A DNA stretch of 64,000 nucleotides from Piezodorus guildinii (GCA_023052935.1 CM041295.1:106146711-106210710), one strand, 5' to 3'. Positions 44,770-56,543 are shown, counted from the stretch's first letter. The notes: generated by a model not told the origin, from the sequence alone. Made by a program: numbers and translations.

Positions 44770-46380
44770 CGCGTGTAAAGATTGTCAGTGTTCATCTGTG
44801 CACAGACAACTGAAGCAAATTTCATCATTAACTATGGAAAGCTTTAAATTACGTAAAAGTATTTTATTTTAGGCCTAATATTTTATATTAAGATTTAATC
44901 TAGTAGCTTATATTTATCTAGGATAAGATACATTAGTGTCAAAAGTATTTCAAATCCGTATTTTTTTTCCTGTAATAATTTTTTTTTCACAAGTATTACT
45001 TTAGATCATTCATTTTAGATATTAAATCGTTTAAGGAGATCTCCATGAAGCAAAATCGCTTGCCGATATCCAATTAATAAATTAAAAGTACAAGATAATG
45101 CAGTGTCAAAAGTATTCGGAAATCGTAAATCCTGTTGTTTACTGGCTTCAGAAGTTCATATTTTGATTAAGCCAAAACGTATTTTATGTTATAAGCCATT
45201 TGTTGGGGCAAGGGAGGTTGTCCTGAGGGTTTCCTTACACTGTGCCTGGTAGGTTAGCTGACTCACAGGACTCGCTTGACCTTTAGGTTTAATTTATTAC
45301 TATAAAAAGATTAAGGTAGTCGTATTGGTAAATTTTATTTACAGGTATCAATCAAACTAACATACATAACTGGAGTGTGAAGGTATAAGAGATAATATTT
45401 GGTAATAATAATAAAAAGTGGTAAGTGGTGACACATTGTCCTCTTCCAAAAACAAAATCATCTGTTTTTATTCTTGATTCGCATAATTAAAAAACTTGAT
45501 CATAAATTTAAAAAATAATTGGAGGAATACTTATATTGTGAAGTAATTTATAAAATAAAATAAAATGAAAAAATAATAAAAGTGGCGTAAACACCATTTT
45601 TCTTTCCAATGTGACTGATACCCAACCTAAAAAATTAAAAGTTTTTAAAATAAGATGTAAAAACAGATTGTTAACGATCAAAAAGCTGCTTAGAATTTTT
45701 TAAAAAAGAAAAATGGGTAAACAATTATAAAAATATGGTGAGAATATGTGGAAGCCAGAGTATGAAAAACCCATTATTAATCTGATGAGAAAGAAGTCTA
45801 CATATAAGCACACTTCAGCTTTATCATCCAGAAATAAGATGCCTTAGTTTAGTTCTTAATTTTTCAGCTTCTCTGGATGCACAACAAGTGTTTCAAACGT
45901 TCGTCGCCTTCTAGGAAAATATGGTGAAAAGAAGAACGAAAAAGGCCCATCAGTGGAAGGTGGATGAATTTAAATATTTATAGATGAATCCCATTCTAAC
46001 ATACATGTTTCATATGCAAGAATTATGGTCTGGAGGAAAACAAGTCAAGGACTTAGTACGAAACAGTAAAACACGGGAGATTAGTTAATGATGGTTACAG
46101 TTATTTTTATTATTTTTTCAAGGAGGCTGATAACATTGGGTTCATTCAAGGAAATTATTGATAGATTTGCGTATTTTTTCATTATGAAATGTCAGAGTTA
46201 AAAATAGGAGAAAAATGGCAGTTGAATTTAATTTTTAACTTTAGCAAGACCATAACGCCGAGTATACATACGTATACCATTTCTTGAAAATTGGTTGCAG
46301 CACAATTTTTTAAACGTTCTGAAAACCTCTCAACTATTATTAAACATTACTGGGCCCAACTAAAACAGGAAATGAGGAAA
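44770..46380. other. AT-rich stretch with weak transposon traces
   Basis: At about 45.88-45.97 kb the plus strand reads TTSVSNVRRLLGKYGEKKNE, which faintly recalls the helix-turn-helix start of some insect transposases. A GC-richer block at 45.20-45.29 kb has no match I recognise. Otherwise featureless. Confidence 0.3.
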
Positions 46381-46483
46381 GCGAAAAAATGATCTCCAAT
46401 CAGCTACTGAGCTCCAAAAACTAAACATCCAATTCGTTCTAGATTTATCTAAAGTATTCGATATAGTTGAACATGATATCCTT

Positions 46484-47224
46484 TGTGGCGGATGCTACAC
46501 ACGCTTGCTCACAGATAGCGCCAGCGGCGTCCACATACCTTACCGGGCAAATATAAGAAGACGCTATATCCAATAATATTGCATATTGTTAATAATTAAT
46601 GTCACTGTAAATATTTATATCTATATAACTATTTTATGAGAATAAATAAAGCACTCAAGGTAATTTGACCTAGGGCCAAGACCCTAGTCTGCTAACAAAG
46701 CTCTCACTGTCAATTATCGACATGGATGACTAACATCCCCAAGAGCTGACACAGCTCTTCAGATCACCCAAGTGGTATCTCCATAGGTCAGATTTACTCT
46801 GCCTTTGTAACACAATGTGGTCTATCTGTATATGACTTCCTTCTTCAACCTTGACTCCTTCATACCTTCGCTACTGTCGGGCTACTACCCCGCAGGGCGA
46901 GTTCCTACTGATCCTCGCTACTGTCGAGCTACTACCCTGCAGGGCGTTTTCCTCCTTATCAACGCTACTGTCGTGCTACTACCACGCAGGGTGAATTCTC
47001 TCCTTATCCACACTACTGTCGTTCTACTACCACGCAGGGTGAATTCTCTCCTAACCCACACTACTGGCGTGCTTCTACCACACAGTGTGTAATCCGTCCT
47101 AACCAGTCCTCTCTGCTAAATCATTACATGTCTTCTCCATTAAACTCTCTTCCTTGCATGAATACGCAATTGTCGAGGCCTTCTGATACTCTTTCTTGTC
47201 TATTATAACAACCAAACCTCGACA
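46484..47224 (+). repeat. Solo LTR (Ty3/gypsy, CsRn1-like) with 4-bp target duplication
   Basis: 741 bp from TGTGGCGGATGC to AACCTCGACA (TG..CA ends), flanked by CCTT at 46480-46483 and 47225-47228. It contains AATAAATAAA (about 46640-46650), the putative R-region polyadenylation signal, and a five-unit 47-48 bp minisatellite at 46869-47095. It is homologous to the minus-strand LTR at 37231-37982. No internal region is present, so it arose by LTR-LTR recombination. Confidence 0.85.
46869..47095 (+). repeat. 47-48 bp tandem repeat, five units, inside the LTR
   Basis: Units start at 46869, 46916, 46963, 47011 and 47059. The consensus begins CGCTACTGTCGTGCTACTAC and contains CACGCAGGGTGAATT. 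The last unit is most diverged. The 91-codon frame over this region is a translation of the repeat, not a gene. Confidence 0.9.
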
Positions 47225-47274
47225 CCTTCTTGCTAAACTACGAAATCTTCCTTTAATCTAACAGTGCTTTGCAG

Positions 47275-47398
47275 TAGTTCAAATCTTTTTAGTATACCTT
47301 CAAATATGAACATGGAAACACGCGATTTTCGAGTAATATTTTTGTACGAGTTTAAAATCGGCCATTCAGCAGGTGAGGCCGCTACAAGATTTGTATTC
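47275..47398 (+). mobile_element. mariner transposase N-terminal fragment
   Basis: ATG at 47312 starts METRDFRVIFLYEFKIGHSA, matching the first helix-turn-helix of mariner transposases (SETMAR-like 'FR.I.LYEFK.GHSAAEA'). It is cut at 47398 by a second mariner that begins after TA. Confidence 0.75.
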
Positions 47399-47400
47399 TA

Positions 47401-47660
47401 TTGGGTTGTTTCACATGAAATGTCCGTTTTTATAGTTTCTGAAATACATGAAGGATTTCGCAGGTCTCTGTTGTTTTCTTCCGAATGTTTACATATTTAA
47501 AGTAAACAGTTACTAATCCTCTACCTTTGTATTATAAACATTAGCTTCCCGATCAGTTACCCACTTTTTAGTATACCTCCAAATATGAACATGGAATCGC
47601 GCGATTTTCAAGTAATATTTTTGTACGAGTTCAAACTCGGCCATTCAGCAGCTGTGAGCA
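47401..47660 (+). mobile_element. Second mariner 5' end inserted into the first
   Basis: It starts TTGGGTTGTTTCACATGAAA right after TA (47399-47400), has a 5' UTR of about 190 bp, and then ATG at 47591 with MESRDFQVIFLYEFKLGHSA, nearly identical to the first copy. It ends where the SINE begins. No 3' inverted repeat was found. Confidence 0.7.
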
Positions 47661-47667
47661 GGAGAGA

Positions 47668-47784
47668 CTGTGAGTGAGTCCCCATTTATTAAATCCTTGA
47701 AAAAGTCCCTCCCGAGAATAGGATTCGAACTCACAACATTTAGCGTGAGAGCCTAGCGTGCTAGCCACTCAGCCACGGGCTCCC
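47668..47784 (-). mobile_element. tRNA-derived SINE (best-preserved copy)
   Basis: The minus strand reads GGGAGCCCGTGGCTGAGTGG (A-box), GAGTTCGAATCC (B-box, plus strand 47719-47732) and a GGGACTTTTTCAAGGATTT tail. The cloverleaf cannot close with a proper acceptor stem, so it is a SINE head rather than a tRNA gene. Sister copies: 30.9-31.66 kb (same family), perhaps 43.9 kb. Confidence 0.75.
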
Positions 47785-47803
47785 AAGAATTTGTTCATAG
47801 TAG

Positions 47804-48551
47804 AAGATCCGAACTTGAAACGATCTGCATCGAGCTGATAATAGAATGAAAACATATTTTATAACAAATTTAGTATATTAGGCAATATGTTAAGAATGGG
47901 TTGCCTGAAAAAATCCTGGACAGACTATTTTTTATTATATTTAAAAAAAAATATTTTTAATTAAATGTTGCAACATCATGATAATAAGTAAACATTTACA
48001 CTGTAATTTGGTATTTGGTATTTGCGTAAAAAATGATCCTGTAATTTTATATGGGATATCAAACTCTCTAATATTCAATGTCCGATTACTTTTGGCTGCA
48101 ATGTTGGGTCCTTTAAAATTTAATCTTTAACATTCGGCAACCCAGATTAGGACCAGGTTTTTTGCAGGAAACCATATATCAATGTGTTTACAATAAAACA
48201 ACGCTTATATTGATATTTTTTTTTTTTCTATCATCAAGCCAGTGCAGATAACTGATATCGACATACCCGCATTTAACTGACAACCGATAGTCTGTCCAGG
48301 AAAAGATTAGGCAACCCAACGGCAGCTCATTCTATACCTTTGATACTTTAAGTCAGGGTAAAAGTTTTCTTATTATCATGATGTTGCAACACTTAATGAA
48401 AAATAATTTTTTTAAAAATAATTAAAAATAGTCTGTCCAGGAATTTTTTAGGCAACCCATTCTTAACATATTTTGTAATATACTAAATTTGTGATAAAAT
48501 ATGTTTCATTCTATTATCAGCTCGGTGCAGATCGTTTCAAGTTCGGATCTT
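47804..48551. mobile_element. Non-autonomous DNA element with approx. 190-bp terminal inverted repeats
   Basis: The outer arms begin AAGATCCGAACTTGAAACGA (47804) and end in the complement at 48551. Inner arm blocks include GGGTTGCCTGAAAAAATCCT, GACAGACTATTTTT and GTTGCAACATCATGATAATA. The 370-bp centre has a third copy of the TCTGTCCAGGAA..GGCAACCCA block (about 48290-48320) but no open frame. Target duplication was not identified. Confidence 0.75.
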
Positions 48552-48577
48552 AGACTATTATTAATATTATCTGTTCA

Positions 48578-48579
<2 letters not shown>

Positions 48580-48650
<71 letters not shown>

Positions 48651-48652
48651 TA
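48580..48652. repeat. (TA)n microsatellite
   Basis: A TA tract with two TTA interruptions, abutting the 3' end of the antisense LINE fragment. Confidence 0.9.
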
Positions 48653-48659
48653 ATAATAA

Positions 48660-49460
48660 TAAATAAATTCTTTATGATCCCTTTAGAATAAAATATACAG
48701 AATTGTCGAAGTGGGGAAATATTAGAGGGGTAACGAGGAGTTTTCGGGTTTCATGCGGGAATAGGTGCCGGAGAGAATACAGTCGCTTTAAGGTTGAAAA
48801 GGTACGATGAGAGACTTTGAAAATATGATTTTTGAAGAGTAGAGTTTGGTCAAAGGTCACTCCCAGATTCCTGACAGTCGGGTGGAACTTTATAGGATTT
48901 CTACTTGGGAACAGGGTTGAGGTATGTGGAACAGTTTTCAGGAGGTGATGGGATCCTCTTAAAATTGCTTTGTTTTTTTTAAATTTAACTTTTACTTATT
49001 GACTTCAGCCCAATGGCTTATTTGATTTAAGTCATCTTGTAGTCTTTTTGTAGCTGGTAATAGGTCGGAAGGTGGGAAGGCAAGGTATATTAGGAAATCG
49101 TCAGCATAGAGGTGGTATTTAGAGTGGTGGAGGGAGGTATGGGTAAGGTGAGGGAGGTCATTAACGTAGATAGCGATTAGGATGGGGGATACAGGACTAA
49201 GGACGGATTTTCTTCAAGGAAATATAATAGCTGGGTTCGAACAAGGTGTTCGAGCGGTTTTGATAGATAGGACGGAAATCTTGCGGTGAGGTAGGATTTG
49301 AAACTTTATTTAGTGGTCTGGCGAGGGCGGTTTTCCAGGAAGAAGTAAAAGTGGAATTTTGCAGAGAGAAATTATAAATATGATAGTACCGGTGTAGAGG
49401 AAGGGGCGGTGTCAGAATATTAACCACTATCCTTCTTCCCAAGAATAAATGCTGGTTCAT
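48660..49460 (-). mobile_element. LINE RT fragment, minus strand
   Basis: From right to left: FRPI and NSTFTSSWKTALARPLNK (49460-49197), then a gap, SPILIAIYVNDLPHLTH, YHLYADDFLIYLAFPPSDLL (catalytic YADD, about 49.1 kb), then MTFDQTLLFKNHIFKVS and LVTPLIFPHFDNSVY (48860-48672). The 3' end near 48660 (AAAGGGATCATAAAGAATTT on the minus strand) is followed by TA repeats. Same family as 30.0-30.3 kb. A deletion joins RT motif 1 to motif 4. Confidence 0.75.
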
Positions 49461-49464
49461 AAGG

Positions 49465-50140
49465 CTTAATAATTATAATGAATTATAATTATTAATTAAT
49501 GAATAATTATAATAATATTAATGAAACAAAACGGATATTATTGGTATGCACTTTTAATAAAAATAAACATAATGTAAATTCATAACAATATACTTATAAA
49601 GCAAACAAAAAAAAAATGAAAGAACCCTTAAATATGATATTGACTTAAAGAAAAATATTAATAATTTAGAACAACTAAAATAACAAAATGAGGAATAGAG
49701 AAATAAAATTAAATATAAAAAAAATTTCTATACTGGTCTGTGATGAACGTCGGTGGTATTCTTGATGGATGGTCGCTAGCTGGACTTCCAAAAAGTCGCT
49801 GTGGCGATGTATATTGTAGGCCGGGCCCGGCTGGGTTGGCTTTAGTCTAAATGTTAATTAAATACACTGAGCTTTGTACTAATAGCAGTGATAATACAAA
49901 AATACTGATTGTAGATGCGGTCTTGCTGGGACAAAGACAGAGCGAGGAGAGTGAGTCGAGAGTAGAGACCATGCTATCGACCATATGTTTTTAAAAACAG
50001 TTGAATTATTTTATACTATTTTATAGCTACATTTAATATTAAAAATTATATATTACATTCTTTTTATTTCAGTTTTAAACCAAATTAAAATAAAAAATTA
50101 AATGAATTACAATTAAATAACAATAAATAAATTTAAATCT
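49465..50140. other. AT-rich stretch with a GC-richer core
   Basis: A block at 49735-49980 (GGTCGCTAGCTGGACTTCC; GGCCGGGCCCGGCTGGGTTG) contrasts with the AT-rich flanks and could be a repeat fragment. An inverted pair CTATCGACCATA / complement lies near 49.97 kb. No coding text. Confidence 0.3.
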
Positions 50141-51174
50141 AGTTGCAGCTCACTTCCCTGTTTCGACACAGTCCGGTATCTGGGTTTCTTACTAGACAAA
50201 CGACTGACCTGGAACCCACATACTCGACTTAAAAGACAAGAGCTCAACAGAAGATACGGACAATTATATAGACTACTGAAAAGAACATCGCAATTTTCCA
50301 TTGAAAACAAACTATTGATTTACAAGACAATTCTCAAACCAATGTGGACCTACGGAATTGAACTATGGGGAACTACTAAATTTTCGAACATCAAACGTAT
50401 CCAATCCTTTCAGTCCAAAGTCCTTAGAACAATAGTCAATGCTCCCTATTATGTTACAAACAAGACCTTACATCATGACCTTAAGATCCCTTACGTCCTT
50501 GATCTCATCCCATCTAAATTCTCAACCTTCCACCAGAAACTTACTCTTCTTCCTAATCCTCTGGCACAATCCCTATCTAGTACCAACCATCCTTACAACC
50601 CTCCTCGTAGGTTGAGGCGGCAGTGGCCGAGAGATCTCCTATAAAAATGCAATTGGAGTGCTGGCAATGGCCAACTTCTCCACTCATGCCTGAGAGTGTG
50701 TGGCTCTAGCGCCCTCACTCAGTCTCCACTGGCTAGACTGGTGACGCGGCTGAATGAGAGGCGCTGGGAACTCATGGGGTTGTGCCACTCCATCCACTTC
50801 TGGGTGTAGGGGTTCGATTCGGAGTTCCCAGGGGCAGTATGTAAATAATGTATATAGGTATGAATGTGGCCAAGATTTTATTTACTTTATATTTTATTTT
50901 TAGTTTACTTATCTTATTTCATCTTATGTTATTATATATATATATATTTTTTGTTTTTTGTTTATTATTATTATTTATTTATGCATTATTTTATTATTAC
51001 TTTTTTTATTTTTTATTTATTTATTTTTTTTTTTTATTGTTATGTCTGTTTTGTTTTGTTTTTACTCTGTACATATGGTATGAATGACTTCTTTTAGCCC
51101 TAATACTTATTGCCCAAGATAGTGGCAGATTGTATTATTTCCCAATAAAGCAATATTATTAAAAAAAAAAAAAA
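50141..51174 (+). mobile_element. 5'-truncated Jockey-like LINE with poly-A and target duplication
   Basis: The plus strand encodes RYLGFLLDKRLTWNPHTRLK, then, from 50315, MIYKTILKPMWTYGIELWGT..SFQSKVLRTIVNAPYYVTN..DLKIPYV and an RRLRRQWPRDLL end at 50644. A 500-bp 3' UTR follows with AATAAAG at about 51144 and a poly-A tail (51159-51173). AGTTGCAGCT occurs at 50140-50150 and again right after the poly-A (51174-51183), a target-site duplication. The retained RT tail is open, so the insertion is fairly recent. Confidence 0.85.
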
Positions 51175-51183
51175 AGTTGCAGC

Positions 51184-51350
51184 TATTCCGTCTTATCACC
51201 TAAAAATCCCACTTACTGGCCTACTTCCCTTAAAAAGCGCCCTGATATTCTTGATATATTCGTCACATCCCAAATTCCCACCTTTCAATCTACAACAATA
51301 TCCTTAGATGACCTCTCCTCAGACCATATCCCAGTTCAGAAGAAATGAAA
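51184..51350 (+). mobile_element. Jockey-like endonuclease C-terminal fragment
   Basis: The plus strand reads SPTYWPTSLKKRPDILDIFV..TISLDDLSSDHIPVQ, the end of the APE-type endonuclease with its SDH box, then a stop. It lies just beyond the insertion site of the previous element and belongs to another copy. Confidence 0.7.
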
Positions 51351-51835
51351 CCATATATGATACTATTAGATAAGGACAAGTATTGGGGTAATATTTATAA
51401 GATTACTATTTCTGATGTATTAATTTACAACTTAATTTCGGATGAATGATTTTACCCATTTTCTAAAATTGCATTTCGGTTAATACTTTTCATAACCTTT
51501 TTCACTCGTCGATTTAGGATGAAATATTTTATTTATTTATTTTATCGCTTCATTTATTATTCTTTAGGTTCCATCTGTATATAATTTTTAAGATATTGTG
51601 TCATTTTACTGTAAGATGGAAGAAAGTATGGCTAACTTATTTGTCATGAGTATTTTATGTTCTTTGTATCTTTCCACACGGAGTATCGAATAGTCAACAC
51701 TACTTAAGCTTCAGACGTTGTTGAGGTTACTCAGTCATTCCATTATCAGTGGGGTTTTCGGTTATCGAAACTTCTCTAATGAATTCCAAGGGTTTTAATT
51801 CGGAATTTTGTAACCCTTTTTTATACAGACCATGG

Positions 51836-51902
51836 ATGGTAGACAAAGGGGCTGCTGCTACACCTGCTAGTGGTAATAAAGGGATCAAAGGGATTATTGC
51901 AG
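51836..51902 (+). CDS. SLC25A1: First coding exon of the mitochondrial tricarboxylate carrier (partial)
   Basis: The carrier (citrate transport protein; Drosophila scheggia) sits in the inner mitochondrial membrane and exchanges citrate for malate. The exon has acceptor TTTATACAG just upstream (to 51828), ATG at 51836, and a donor at 51903 (GCAG/GTATTA). It encodes MVDKGAAATPASGNKGIKGI then IAG, with a phase-1 end. The GLKGI(V/I)AG(G) motif that opens the first transmembrane repeat of this carrier is preceded by a Pro/Ala/Ser tail as in animal homologues. Only 22 codons are visible, so another SLC25 carrier cannot be excluded. The next exon (expected to begin GITGGIE..) was not found in the remaining 12 kb, which suggests a very long first intron or a decayed copy. 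Confidence 0.55.
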
Positions 51903-54900
51903 GTATTAATAATATTTCTTATTCTGTGGTGGTTCTATGGGTTGGAGAATATATTTATAAGAAAATTTAATTTCACATACCATCAAATTTAATAGAAATG
52001 GGATATGTTTTGTTGGAATACATTTTGTTTACTAATGATAATTAATGCTGCTGAAGAATATGTTTTACTGGAATGTTTTTTATCAACTATTAAATTTATA
52101 ATTGTCTATTGTCGTTCTAATCAAGTGTCCTTTGAACCTATTTTTTAATATTTAAAGCATAAAAATTGTTGTTTTATGTAAGATTATCCTGTGTATATAA
52201 GATAATTTTAGTGTAGGTAATTTTGTTTTATCATTTTATTACTACTGGATGAATTTAAATTTGTAAATATTGTGGATACTTACATTATTTGTTGTCTGAT
52301 AAAATTATATCAGTGTTTTATAAAGGTAAGTTATAGAAAACCTCAGCTCTAATTAAAAAAAATAAAAAATCGCTTATTTTTTAATTTAAGTTAGCATTTT
52401 TGCATCCATGTAAACTACTTTAATATTTGAATATCCCCTGTCTAATTTTATTGTCAGCATTTGTTTTACTTTCTTATATTTCTATCATTGAAATGACTAG
52501 AACATTAGAGGAAGAGGATATTCAACGCTGTTGTTTAGATTTCGAAAAAAAGTGTAATATGTTTATGTGGTTTGAATGATGTATGAACTAGTTTTGATCT
52601 GATGAAAAGCAGAAATATAATAAGGTTTTTTAATTCATTCATTAGATAACTGCTTCAATATTCTTATTAATAAAATCAGTCTGTATTACTTAATCCTTAA
52701 AATATATACATATATAAATTATTTTGTGTCGTACCTAATATGTGAATACGCTGAATGCAGTTATTTCAGTGATTTATGTTTCTTAAGGAATTAGAGAGAA
52801 TAACTATTATTGAGCACTAAGCGAAATTTCTAGTTTGTTTATATATTTATTATATAAATATCCATTTTAGCCTGTTATGGGTAAATTAATTATTTATGAT
52901 GAAGTTTGATTAGTAAGTTATACTAAATAACACTCCTAGAAAAAAAAAAAAAAAAAAGTATTAGGTATATAGATGAATTAATGTTTTGTCTCATTATTTT
53001 TTGCCTTTTTATGTTCCGAATTCCTTATAAACTGTAAATCAGAAGAAATTTTTCTGTTTACAACATGTTTGTTGGCTGTCGTAACTTACAGAGAAAAAAA
53101 AAAACAAAAAACCTTTTATCATGATGAATGATTTTTACATTGTTTAAAGTATCAGGGATCAATTTCCTTTTTTAAACAAATTTTATAATTTTACTTTTCT
53201 CCCAGTATTTTATTTTAGAAATTAAATACTATGAGTTTGAAACTTTTACTTTAAGTGCTAAAATATTTACAATAATTTACTTTGTTATTTTATATTAGAA
53301 AAATGTCAACAGTTTTATTACTTGGCCGTTATCTAGTGTATTTTAGAATTAAGATAGGTTATAGAATTTTAAATACTGGAAATCCATGTTACAAATACCC
53401 AGGTTGTTAACATATTATTTTTTTATATTTTTGTTATTAGTTTTTAGAACAAAATGTAAGTGAAATGTTCTGTAATGTTAGTGTGGCACCCTTGCTTTGA
53501 GGAGGCCTTGGGAAGCATAGAAATTAAAAAAAAAAAGCGGAAAACATGAAACTAGTCCAAATTACATCAATTCTGTTTCATATTTTATTGTTATACTTGC
53601 ATTAATTTCAGTTTATTTCTTGAAGAAAAGATGGAAATATTTTAACTTCTTGTATTGAAATTATCAAGTAAATTTTTACTATGAGTGTTTGTCCTGGATC
53701 ATTTTCGTGTTGGAAAATATAGCTAATTGATTAGGAATTATTTAGTGAAATAAATAGTGTAGAACTAATTAATGAACAGGAAATAATAGTGTTTTGATGT
53801 CATAGACATTTTTTCTATAAGAACTCTAAATGTAGTCTGGTTTCCTTTTTATTTTTACCCACATTTTTTATTTACAAAAAATATTTTTTGATTTAAAGTT
53901 AGACATATATTTCTTTTTTTAATTATGTCCTAACACATTTTTAATAACACATCCTTTTGTATTTTGTATAGTTCTCATATGAATAATTTATTTCCCCAAA
54001 CCGGAATTAGAAAAAAAAACTTTTCAAATGCCGTTACATAATTTTAGATTTTTGTGGTTGAAGAAGCCTTGTGAAATTAGCAATAAACCTTTCAGCTTTT
54101 TGCTACCCAAGTCGGCTTTTTTTTCCAGAGATAACACTGACGTAATCGACTTGAAAGATTGTCAGTATTTTATTTTAGTAAAAAGTAAACGATGAAGGTT
54201 TTCCTGTATTCGCGATATCCTCTGCACGAATAATATCAATGATTTTAATTCAGTTTCTTTATGTTCATTTTTGTTAATTTCTGAAGCCATTTCATGTGTG
54301 TATGATCGTATGAGTAAAGAGTAAGGGTATATCGTATGATTTTTCGCGATAATACGATGTATCATGTATTTTTATTTTCCAATTTTAGAACTATAAAATT
54401 ATTTTATATACTATGAATGAAAATTTCATCTACTAAAATAGGTTGCCGATTCTAATTTTAAAATTAAATTGAAAATATATCTCATAGCGTTGAATTGTCC
54501 TCTCACGTGTTCTTTTTATGTATGTCTAATAAATAACTTATTGCTATAAATACTGAAAACTTTCTTAATATTAGTAATTAATCAATCATTTCAAAATTTT
54601 TATTAAATATTTAGGCCATAATCCTTTATAATGAACTTATGGCGCTTTATAATGAACTAGGAAAATTAAAATCCAAGTATACATCGTCTTAACTAATCAA
54701 TTGTATGTTTGAAGAAATCATGCAATGTCATCTTGATTAGGTGGTCATGGTCAGAGGCTGGATTTTTATTCGATTGCATATTATTTCCTCTTTTTTTCAA
54801 AGGATTTGTGTATCCCAATATTTTCCTTGGTTATTTAATTTTGACGAGATAAAACCAAATGTGTTCTCTTTATTATTTACAATGTTTTTTTAAATGGAAC

Positions 54901-55105
54901 TAATTTACATTCCAATAAATAATTTTGATTAAAAATAAATTTGTATTCAACTGCCATCGCAAGTGGGAATAAAAAAAATTATACACACAACCTAATGGAA
55001 GTAAGATAACTTTTTAAAAATTAAGAGACATTTTTATTTAATTGTTTTGAATATATTTGATAAAATGTTATATTTATTACTTAATTAATAATATTTGAAT
55101 AAAAA
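51903..55105. other. AT-rich DNA, presumed first intron of the carrier gene
   Basis: Over 3 kb of AT-rich sequence without readable transposon proteins, unusual for this window. Poly-A runs occur at 52.94 and 53.10 kb. Minus-strand frames at 54.16-54.37 kb have no recognised content. Confidence 0.4.
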
Positions 55106-55297
<192 letters not shown>

Positions 55298-55299
55298 CA

Positions 55300-56535
55300 A
55301 AATATTCTAGTAATATGTAAAAGGTTTTCGCCAATGGCTTCATAAAACACCGGTGTCTGATCATGTTGTAATTACTGTTATCTTTAATTGTTCTGTTTTT
55401 GATGTAAGATAAATCGAACAAATCTTCAATTTTAATTTTTTAAATTTCAGTAATTTTTTGTCACAATTTTATTAGTCATCGGTTAAAGGCTACGTAATAT
55501 TTAATAGACCGAGTTAATTTATTAACGTTGTTTAGAGATCAAGGCTAAACTCGCACCATAATTCTTCCTGACGCACCACACTTCAATCACGCTATAATCG
55601 TGCCCACACCATTGTCACATAACAGCGACGTGTATATCCACTTTTATGCTTAGTTATCTTTTTGCGTGATTAATTATCTTTTAAACGGCAATGAAATCTC
55701 TATAAAAAATTGTTACGGACAAAGTATTGTAAAATATCCTCTTTTAAAAAGGGTTGAAGTGCTTAGTAAATGCACCTGGATTCGGGCTTAATGTCGGAAC
55801 AGAGAGATAAACTAACAAAATAAAATATAAATGACTAAAAAATTGTATCTTTAGATATCGGTAGCTTTCTGGAAGTTCTTAATTTCTCAATCTGCGTTTA
55901 GTCCACCTCAAAATAGATCACATTTTTACTGAAAAGCTAGCGAGAATTCCAACCGGTCCTACTTGGTATTATAACTCAAAACTAAAAACTAGGGTAAAAT
56001 CACGAAAAAAAATCGAGTATGAAACATTCGTGACATAAACGAGTTTTCCGTTTTTGAAGTACCTAGAAAATCGAAAATTTAGTTAAACTCTCAAACCTAG
56101 TGAGATTTAATGCGAAAGTTACTTCCCATGAACACGATTTTTTTTTTATTGTGGGGTGTATGGTAGAGTTTTGGTATGATGGTGGGAAAAAATTATCTGG
56201 GGTGTTCAATTTTTAATTTTTCCAACGTTTCGACCAGAAACAATTAAAAAAAAACGAAAAAAAAAGACAAACAATTTGTCCACGGGTATATATGAATGAA
56301 TGATACTATTATAGCGGTAAAACAAATGAAAGAAAAAACAGGTGCGTGCAACGCAAGACATTCACTTACCTCCATTGTTAAAATCAATTTAAGAACATTT
56401 AAATGAAATTAGAGTTAAAAAAAATTATGAAAATATTATGTTTATTATTTGACGTCTATCCATTGTTATAGTTTATTTATTATCGGCAGAAATTAGAAAA
56501 ATTAATAAAATAATTTTCCCATCCAAAGAAAATCT
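55300..56535. other. AT-rich stretch, no gene supported
   Basis: No recognisable proteins. At 56363-56374 the minus strand has ATGGAG followed by a strong donor GTAAGTGAA, a possible tiny start exon with no known partner. At 56225-56240 the text TTTTCCAACGTTTCGACCAG resembles LINE/Penelope 3' UTR wording but is too short to call. Confidence 0.35.
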
Positions 56536-56543
56536 TTATTGCA

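Larger units (their letters stand above)
46381..47270 (+). mobile_element. LINE RT fragment split by a solo LTR
   Basis: The plus-strand text IQFVLDLSKVFDIVEHDIL (ends 46483) is RT block A, with the catalytic Asp in DLSKVFD. Across the LTR and one copy of its target duplication it continues in frame as LAKLRNLPLI and then a stop (47225-47255). The flanking pieces show that the RT was intact at this point when the LTR element inserted. Confidence 0.7.

Noticed and set aside
46817..47092. 91-codon ORF with repeating LLPRRVNSLL units
   Set aside because: It is the translation of the 47-48 bp minisatellite in the solo LTR.
47668..47784. Possible tRNA gene on the minus strand
   Set aside because: A and B boxes are good but the acceptor stem does not pair and the copy has a SINE tail with relatives at 30.9-31.66 kb.
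56363..56374. Minus-strand ATGGAG followed by GTAAGT as the first exon of TAX1BP3
   Set aside because: It would require a 13-kb intron crossing the SLC25A1 exon, and two codons give no sequence evidence.
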